The position numbers were made by a program, and so were the translations under genes. From NCBI GenBank assembly GCA_034178815.1, contig JAXFQS010000140.1:1-6066 (forward strand): 6,066 bases of DNA. The letters run 5' to 3'. Positions 1 through 5,169 of the stretch are shown piece after piece. Origin of the DNA: JAXFQS01 sp034178815 (GTDB taxonomy: Bacteria; Verrucomicrobiota; Kiritimatiellia; RFP12; DVOR01). The notes under the pieces are model-generated. The model searched no databases. It had not been told where the DNA came from and worked only from the letters and a program-made list of their open reading frames with translations. Numbering within the stretch: the first letter of the stretch is position 1; each line of letters opens with the position of its first letter.

Positions 1-3000
1 TCATCCGCGAGACCTACCGTACAGAGTCCACGGGCTGGGGTTGGAAGTGGTCTCAGGCGGACTACTGGAACGACCCGGCACATTCGGGCCGACACGGCCA
101 GCCGCGCCTCGTCTGGGGCAACGCCCGTGCATGGGTCTATACCGACTTCGACGAGTTCGGACACGAGACGCTGCGCATCGAGCAACGTGGCAATGCCGCC
201 GTGTCTTCCAGCTTCCCATACGTCGTCTCCAATGTCCTTTGCAATGCTTCCGTCCTTGCGGACGCGTTCGTAACCGTCCGGGACTTCACGCCGCTTATCG
301 GCGACTCCGGGCATCAGGACGACGCGGCGCGTCCGCGCATCGAGACGCGCTACGTAGTCACAAACGGCGTCGCAACACTAATCGGCCGAACCTGGACTCG
401 CTACACACGCATGAGCCGTGACGGATATGCGGCAGTCAAGAGGGAGACGTGGCGTGCCGCGACGAACGACGCCGAATTTGGCGACGCCGCAAACGCCTAT
501 TCGTATGAAATCACGTTTGCCGACACAGGCGATGGGACACCGCTCTTGATGCGCAACGCCGTCGCCGAGGCTCTTGACGAGGATGGCTATCTGACCGTCA
601 ACACGTATTATGTTTCTGGCGGAATCCTGTCGCAGACATCGCACAAGTTCTACCAGTCGAACCATCTGCCCACATACGAGGTCGTCGAGCGCAATGCCTC
701 GTATGGCACGATTCTCCGCCGCACAACTCGACTGGTCAATGGCGACACAATCATATCCGACGAAGAATCCGTGTATGACGAAAAGAACCGACTGCGCTCG
801 ACAATATATCTTGACGGCACGTCCATTACAAACGCCTACTCCTGCTGCCGCCTCCTCTGGAGCCAAAACCGCGAAGGCCGCAAAACGCTTCGCTCCGCCG
901 AAACAGGCACTGACCATCTCTACAACGCCACAGAGGACGTATGGCTAAGCGAAATCTCAACGAACGGCCAGTATCGCGTCACGCAGCACTTCTACGACGC
1001 GCTTGGACGCGAAACGAATACGGTGGTGTATGCTGGGACGACGCCCGGCGAGGCGACGACAGCCGCCGCATCAAACGGAAAGGCCGTCTCGACCATCATG
1101 ACCGTCTATCCCTACGGTGGTAGCGATTACGCCGTCCACACGGACGAGCGCGGCAAAGTCACAGTTGTTCGACAAGATATCCTCAACGATTGCATGGAGA
1201 CAGGCGAGGCTGTGTTCACCAATGGCGTGGAGGTCGTCAAGACGACGAGCCGCTACTACTTTGGCGGCGGCTCGTCGATGCGCCGCGAGTGGGACGGGAA
1301 CAAGTGGACGGAGGAGCACCGTTTCACGGACTACGACGCCGATGGCAGGCGCATCGAATACGTGGTCACGGAATCCTACGACTGCGGTATCGTCACGAAC
1401 TCCATCTCGACATACGACCTCCTTGGCCGGCTCGTCACCAGAACGGTTCCCGGAGCGAATGGCTCGACGATTGTTTCCGCAAACACATACGATGGCGCAT
1501 CGTCGCGCATGGTTTCGACTTCGACCACGGGTTCTCCCGTCGTGACCTACGGCTACAATTTGCGAGGCGAACGTTCAAGCATGATGCAGGATGGCAAGTC
1601 GATCTTGAATGACACGTTCTACGAGACAATCGGCCAGCAGGTCTATCGTGTCACCACCTCGGTGAGAATGACGGGCAGCGTCACCAACTCTGTGCAGGTT
1701 CGCAAGGTACAGCTGACAGGGCTTTCTGATGCCCTACGCAGCCGCACGGTGTCCGTCGCGGCATCTGGGCGCGAAACCGTGACGGAGACGGCGTTCGATA
1801 CGGGCACTGGCATCCTGACTTCTGTTTCTCAGACCGAAGCCTCAACTCCTGTGACCGTGCGGTCGATCTGTGGCGTCACGCTCGACCAGACGTCCATCGA
1901 CGGGGCAAGCGAGATGTCCTACGATGCGCTCGGACGCAACGTCGCCGTGGCGGCGTCGGACGCATCCGGCGCGACGAACCGCGTTGACAGCCTTGAATAC
2001 GACCCGTCGGGGAACGCAGTACGGCGCATCACGGACTTCCGGGACGGGCGCGTCGCGGAAGCGACGGCTGAATACGATATGCTGAATCGGGAAGTGCGGC
2101 GGACGGACGCTCTCGGAAACGAGACCGTGACCGGCTACGATCCGCTTGGCCGCACGGTCTCCACGAGCGGAGACGCCTATCCGATCCTGTCCGGCTTCGA
2201 TTCCGCAGGACGCAAGACGCACGGCTTCACGACACGCGACGGCGGCGCGACCTGGGACGAGACGCAATGGGAATTCGACCCTGCAAGCGGTGTGAATACG
2301 GCGAAGCAGTATGCGGACGGTTCGCGCGTCGCATACTCCTACACGGACAATGGGAAGAAGACGCGCACGACATGGGCGCGGGGCGTGTGGAAACAGCACG
2401 CCTACAATGTACGCAACCTCGTGAGCGGCACGACCTACTCCGGGACGGCTACGCCGTCGGTCGCTTACACATACGCGGATTCCGGCAAGACCGCATCGGC
2501 GACACTCTCGGACGGCACATCCTACGCCTACGGCTACGACGACAGGCTACTGAACACGAACGAGAGTGTAACCGTCGGCGGCGAGGCGTTCTCCGTCAAT
2601 CGGACATTCGACGAGTTCCGGCGCGCCCAGGAGACGGCGGTCGTCATCACGAACGTCAGGCATTCGGCGAAGGTTCGCCTCTATGATTCGGAGGATCGCG
2701 TGTGCGGCTATGCGCTCACGAACGCGGCGGGGCGGGGCGTGTCGGTGTCTCTCGCCTACGACGGTTCGTATGTGACGAACACGGTCTACACCCTGCCGAA
2801 CGGGAGCAGCTTCTCCGTCAGGCTGTCGCGTGAGGCGGGCCGCAGGAACCTTGTCACGAGACGCGACTATTTCTTCGGCGGACAGTCGATCTACTGGTAT
2901 GAGTGTGATTTCGACCTTTTGGGCCGTCCGACAAATGCCGTCGATTCCGCCATGCTTGCTCACGTCTACGACTATAACAATCGCAACGAACTGGTGTCTG

Positions 3001-4511
3001 CGATAAGCGGAACTAACTCTTTTGCGTACGCCTACGACACCATAGGCAATCGTAAATCGGTCTCCGTTAATTCAGCGACGAAGTCATATTCGGCCAACAA
3101 TCTCAATCAATACACTTCCATTATCTACGACTCCGTACATCCGCGTGAACCAACTTACGATGCGGACGGAAATCTGACGGAAGACGGTAGATATTCATAC
3201 ACATACGATGCGGAAAACCGACTCGTGTCAGTTGCGCCCATTACTCCGGTGAATGGCGATTTGTCGGTTCTGAACACTTACGACCATAGGCATCGCCGTA
3301 TCCTGAATCGCGTCATGCGCTACGACAACGGCGAATGGGTGTTGGCGCGAGTCCACTCATTCGCATATGATGGAAGCAACATCGTTTTGGAGCGTATCGT
3401 GTATGCGAATGGAGAGTCGCACACCGTAGAGAACTTCTGGGGCAATGACCTTTCCGGGTTGGAGGACGGTGCCGGAGGCGTCGGAGGGCTGCTTGCCGTC
3501 AGCGTCGATGGTGCATATTGTTTCCCATGTTGCGACAACAACGGCAACATCACCCGATACATCAGCGAGGATGGTTTGGTTGTTGCACAGTTCACATATG
3601 ACCCATATGGTAATGTCTTGGAGCAGGCAGGTGCGGCAGCTGATTTTCTGCGATTTAGATTTAGCACAAAATACACCGATTCAGAAGTTGGGATCGTTTC
3701 TTACCTGAAGCGTTTTTATGCCGCGTCTGACGGTCGGTGGCTCAATCGAGATCCTTTCAACGAGAGGGGCGGTGAGAACCTATATGCATTCTGCCAAAAT
3801 GATCCTCTACTTTACTTCGATCCCAATGGCGAGTCGTTTGAAGACTTTTCAAATTTCTGTGCCGGGGCCGGAGATTCATTATCGTTCGGTATAACAAGAA
3901 TTTTGCGGCGTGGAATCAATCGGGTGATAGAGGGCGATTGGGATGACCCTGCCGATGTTGAAAGTTCCGCTTATTCTGCCGGGGAATATACGGAAGTTGC
4001 CGTCGAAATCGTTGTTTCTCTTGGTGGTGCGACTCTTCGCCATGTTGCAAAGCATTCTTCAAGACAAGTGCTTGAAAAAGGAGCGCGAAAAGCTTATAGA
4101 AATGCACATAACATTTCAGGTGGGGTTGTGCATCATATTAACCCTATTAAAGGACATCCCCCCGTTAAAGGAATGCAGGGGGGGCAGATTGCACGATATC
4201 CGCTTCCTTTTGAGTGGGCCGCTCGCGGAGAATGGAATTTGACATGGTACGCTAATGCGGCGGAACATACTGCTGCGCACAGACGGATGATGCAATTGGA
4301 GTCGATTGACCAATTTAGGGAGATAACAATTGGAACGCGGCAATTGGGTAATACATTGATCAATCGCTTAAATTCGTCAAGCGATACCAAGTGCTGGGAC
4401 TCCATAGATTTGAATGTTTATTTCTACCACCTGAGTGATGGTGGCGTAAACATAAATGGCATTCCTGAAAGCGTGTCCATTTCCATTGAAGAAACGAGGA
4501 GAGAACAATGA
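1..4511 (+). CDS. Rhs/YD-repeat polymorphic toxin, 5' partial
   Basis: The frame is open from the left edge (first full codon at nt 3) to TGA at 4509-4511, giving 1502 visible residues; residue n begins at nt 3n. A GTG at 201 is not the start, because the same frame reads Rhs-like protein upstream of it (for example 'WVYTDFDEFGHETLR'). The body is a long run of YD-type repeats such as 'YDLLGRLVTRT', 'YDALGRNVAV', 'YDPLGRTVS', 'FDLLGRPTNAV' and 'YDAENRLVSV'. Near the end come 'FWGNDLSG' (residue 1145), 'DNNGNITRY', 'GRWLNRDP' (about 1244-1251) and 'DPNGE' (1273-1277), the usual end of an Rhs core. A distinct 225-residue tip follows. In this family the repeats form a beta-strand shell that encloses the toxic tip, which is delivered to neighbouring cells. 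The N-terminus, and so the export route (T6SS PAAR/VgrG, Sec or other), lies outside the window. Rhs identity is very secure. Confidence 0.96.
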   Translation, partial: IRETYRTESTGWGWKWSQADYWNDPAHSGRHGQPRLVWGNARAWVYTDFDEFGHETLRIEQRGNAAVSSSFPYVVSNVLCNASVLADAFVTVRDFTPLIGDSGHQDDAARPRIETRYVVTNGVATLIGRTWTRYTRMSRDGYAAVKRETWRAATNDAEFGDAANAYSYEITFADTGDGTPLLMRNAVAEALDEDGYLTVNTYYVSGGILSQTSHKFYQSNHLPTYEVVERNASYGTILRRTTRLVNGDTIISDEESVYDEKNRLRSTIYLDGTSITNAYSCCRLLWSQNREGRKTLRSAETGTDHLYNATEDVWLSEISTNGQYRVTQHFYDALGRETNTVVYAGTTPGEATTAAASNGKAVSTIMTVYPYGGSDYAVHTDERGKVTVVRQDILNDCMETGEAVFTNGVEVVKTTSRYYFGGGSSMRREWDGNKWTEEHRFTDYDADGRRIEYVVTESYDCGIVTNSISTYDLLGRLVTRTVPGANGSTIVSANTYDGASSRMVSTSTTGSPVVTYGYNLRGERSSMMQDGKSILNDTFYETIGQQVYRVTTSVRMTGSVTNSVQVRKVQLTGLSDALRSRTVSVAASGRETVTETAFDTGTGILTSVSQTEASTPVTVRSICGVTLDQTSIDGASEMSYDALGRNVAVAASDASGATNRVDSLEYDPSGNAVRRITDFRDGRVAEATAEYDMLNREVRRTDALGNETVTGYDPLGRTVSTSGDAYPILSGFDSAGRKTHGFTTRDGGATWDETQWEFDPASGVNTAKQYADGSRVAYSYTDNGKKTRTTWARGVWKQHAYNVRNLVSGTTYSGTATPSVAYTYADSGKTASATLSDGTSYAYGYDDRLLNTNESVTVGGEAFSVNRTFDEFRRAQETAVVITNVRHSAKVRLYDSEDRVCGYALTNAAGRGVSVSLAYDGSYVTNTVYTLPNGSSFSVRLSREAGRRNLVTRRDYFFGGQSIYWYECDFDLLGRPTNAVDSAMLAHVYDYNNRNELVSAISGTNSFAYAYDTIGNRKSVSVNSATKSYSANNLNQYTSIIYDSVHPREPTYDADGNLTEDGRYSYTYDAENRLVSVAPITPVNGDLSVLNTYDHRHRRILNRVMRYDNGEWVLARVHSFAYDGSNIVLERIVYANGESHTVENFWGNDLSGLEDGAGGVGGLLAVSVDGAYCFPCCDNNGNITRYISEDGLVVAQFTYDPYGNVLEQAGAAADFLRFRFSTKYTDSEVGIVSYLKRFYAASDGRWLNRDPFNERGGENLYAFCQNDPLLYFDPNGESFEDFSNFCAGAGDSLSFGITRILRRGINRVIEGDWDDPADVESSAYSAGEYTEVAVEIVVSLGGATLRHVAKHSSRQVLEKGARKAYRNAHNISGGVVHHINPIKGHPPVKGMQGGQIARYPLPFEWAARGEWNLTWYANAAEHTAAHRRMMQLESIDQFREITIGTRQLGNTLINRLNSSSDTKCWDSIDLNVYFYHLSDGGVNINGIPESVSISIEETRREQ
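3435..3833 (+). other. Rhs core-terminal (RHS-associated) domain and DPxG tip-release boundary
   Basis: Residues 1145-1277 of the large Rhs protein are the conserved segment that closes the shell. It runs 'FWGNDLSG', 'GAGGVGGLL', 'DNNGNITRY', 'FTYDPYGNV', 'FSTKYTDSEVGIVSY', 'GRWLNRDP', 'NLYAFCQNDP' and 'DPNGE'. In characterised Rhs and TcC proteins this region is an aspartyl autoprotease that cuts just after the DPxG motif. The candidate aspartates here are D1250 (RDP) and D1273 (DPNGE). The residue after DPNG is Glu rather than the frequently seen Leu, and the usual 'ETGLYYYG.RYY' is replaced by 'EVGIVSYLKRFY', so this copy has drifted from consensus. Cleavage is inferred from the family, not shown. 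Confidence 0.8.
3533..3556 (+). repeat. 24-nt exact direct repeat, copy 1 (in the large Rhs core)
   Basis: This 24-nt block encoding DNNGNITR is identical to 5894-5917. The flanking bases differ on both sides. Both copies sit in the same codon phase and 2361 nt apart, a multiple of three. It is the longest exact match I found between the two Rhs segments by eye. Confidence 0.85.
4158..4184 (+). repeat. C6/G7 homopolymer pair, potential hairpin inside the toxin domain
   Basis: Six C (4158-4163) and seven G (4178-4184), separated by 14 nt, could pair as a 6-bp all-GC stem. They lie in the codons for 'GHPPVKGMQGG', just after the HH motif. The rest of the tip is AT-rich, which makes the tracts stand out. 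They may be simple coding sequence, but a G7 run is also a slippage risk that would frameshift the nuclease and remove its N and H residues. Confidence 0.5.
4496..4502 (+). promoter_or_regulatory. Ribosome binding site for the immunity gene
   Basis: The sequence GAGGAGA lies 5 to 7 nt upstream of the ATG at 4508, depending on which bases pair with the 16S tail, and inside the last codons of the toxin. It supports this ATG as the true start and independent or coupled initiation of the immunity protein. Confidence 0.75.
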
Positions 4512-5020
4512 CAGCAACACTCATTATACTCTGCATAGGCGCCAACCTTCTTTTCTTTCTATTGCGACGATGGGAAGCAAAGGAAAAGCCTAGTCCGAAC
4601 TACATTCCCGATTATGGACTCAAGGCTGAATTGAAGGAGCAAGTTTCGTCTGTAATAGCGAAATACGGGGTGAAAGCGACTTCGCGATTATCATCTGCGC
4701 TTGCTCTGCCACGCGTAATCAGATTATTTTTCGACAAATATGAGAACCTTTGTCTAGACGGTGATGGTGTTGTTCTTTCGAGAGCTTTTCTTGAAACCCC
4801 TTATCGTGGTAACGATGGTTTCTTTCAGATTGGAACATTGTCATACGGTGAAGATACCATTCTGGTTCGGAAAGAACAATCCGATGACAACATCTACATA
4901 GTTGGCTGTGAAGATGATAATCCTGCTAAACCGGCGGTTTATGCAACCAGCTTTGAGAATTTTATCGCCATGTGCATTGGTGAATATCTAGAGGACGAGA
5001 AAGGAGCGAAGGAGCCATGA
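4508..5020 (+). CDS. Probable cognate immunity protein, SUKH-like, with N-terminal membrane segment
   Basis: The 170-aa protein starts 4 nt inside the toxin gene (ATGA overlap), the standard place for an Rhs immunity gene, behind a good Shine-Dalgarno sequence. Residues 3-19 (ATLIILCIGANLLFFLL) form one hydrophobic helix followed by RRW and a charged stretch, which suggests a membrane anchor with the main domain facing the cytosol. The C-terminal half reads 'FFQIGTLSYGEDTILVRK', 'NIYIVGCEDD' and 'YATSFENFIAMCIGEYL' (145-161). That strand-strand-SFxxFI pattern recalls the SUKH (SMI1/KNR4-like) immunity superfamily, which often neutralises nuclease toxins. The pairing with the upstream tip rests on position, overlap and shared lower GC content, and the SUKH call is a motif impression only. 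An immunity family of another fold, or an unnamed one, remains possible. Confidence 0.72.
   Translation: MTATLIILCIGANLLFFLLRRWEAKEKPSPNYIPDYGLKAELKEQVSSVIAKYGVKATSRLSSALALPRVIRLFFDKYENLCLDGDGVVLSRAFLETPYRGNDGFFQIGTLSYGEDTILVRKEQSDDNIYIVGCEDDNPAKPAVYATSFENFIAMCIGEYLEDEKGAKEP
5001..5014 (+). promoter_or_regulatory. Tandem AAGGAG ribosome binding sites
   Basis: AAGGAG occurs at 5001-5006 and again at 5009-5014, upstream of the ATG at 5017. The first has a 10-nt gap to the ATG and the second only 2 nt, so the upstream copy is the usable one. Their presence argues that the 50-codon ORF is, or recently was, translated. Confidence 0.5.
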
Positions 5021-5169
5021 GCAAGAACAAGACACTGTCGGCAGCGAAGAACGGCGAGTCCTACACGCAGTACGCCGATTATATCCCGTCATGGTCGAAT
5101 CGCGGCGCGACGAACAAGGACTGCCAGATGTTCTGTCATATGCATAGCCGCGCGAAAGGAAACAGGTGA
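5017..5169 (+). CDS. Short ORF with degenerate HNH-nuclease signature, likely remnant
   Basis: This is a 50-codon ORF (ATG 5017, TGA 5167-5169) that overlaps the immunity gene by ATGA and is preceded by AAGGAG. Residues 20-50 follow the course of a classical HNH motif, whose usual form is roughly 'DHIxPWSxGGxTxxxNxQxLCxxHNxxKGN'. Here it reads 'ADYIPSWSNRGATNKD' then 'CQMFCHMHSRAKGNR'. The first catalytic His is Tyr (Y22), the central Asn expected just before C36 is absent, and the final HN is 'HS' (H43). The N-terminal half is too short for a complete HNH domain, and the second zinc-knuckle Cys is not visible. I read it as the tail of a lost toxin tip or small HNH protein that has kept an open frame. 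GC content (33 of 60 in 5041-5100) matches the core rather than the toxin and immunity genes beside it. Catalytic activity is unlikely. A de novo small protein is the alternative. Confidence 0.55.
   Translation: MSKNKTLSAAKNGESYTQYADYIPSWSNRGATNKDCQMFCHMHSRAKGNR
5155..5160 (+). promoter_or_regulatory. Possible ribosome binding site (AAAGGA) for a GTG start at 5166
   Basis: AAAGGA ends 5 nt before a GTG at 5166 that overlaps the preceding stop as GTGA. If used, it would start the orphan Rhs segment by translational coupling. The ATG at 5226 has no comparable site upstream. Confidence 0.35.

Larger units (their letters stand above)
3834..4508 (+). other. Variable toxin tip: linker plus predicted HNH/endonuclease VII-like nuclease domain
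   Basis: The tip is residues 1278-1502. The first half holds 'GAGDSLSFGITRILRRGI' and 'SSAYSAGEYTEVAVEIV', a pre-toxin linker type often found between Rhs cores and nuclease tips. The second half has 'GGVVHHINPIKGHP' (H1377, H1378), then 'GEWNLTWY' (N1412) and 'EHTAAHRRM' (H1422, H1426). The order His-His, Asn, His-x3-His fits an HNH/ENDO VII-fold DNase, with one H of the HH pair as general base and N and the later His residues around the metal. No Cys knuckle is present. The exact toxin subfamily was not recognised. Base composition is lower in GC than the core: 4321-4380 has 22 G+C of 60, against 40 of 60 in 2221-2280. Rhs tip identity is strong; nuclease chemistry is inferred from motif order. 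Confidence 0.68.

Noticed and set aside
201..203. GTG at 201 as the start of the large Rhs gene
   Set aside because: The same frame is open to the left edge and reads Rhs-like protein before 201, so the gene enters from outside the window.
378..2963. Long open frames on the minus strand and in other + frames (for example 378-917, 1842-2399 and 2547-2963)
   Set aside because: They are shadows of the GC-rich Rhs frame: Arg/Ala/Pro-rich, without motifs, and lying wholly inside a secure gene.
3943..4242. Alternative + frame of 99 codons inside the toxin tip
   Set aside because: The Rhs frame is continuous through the region with recognisable tip motifs; the overlapping frame has no supporting motif or clear ribosome binding site.
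5017..5085. N-terminus of an EcoRI-type adenine methyltransferase ('NKTLSAAKN…YTQYAD')
   Set aside because: The start looks similar, but the DEF before YTQ is missing and the following residues match an HNH signature better. No methyltransferase motif follows.
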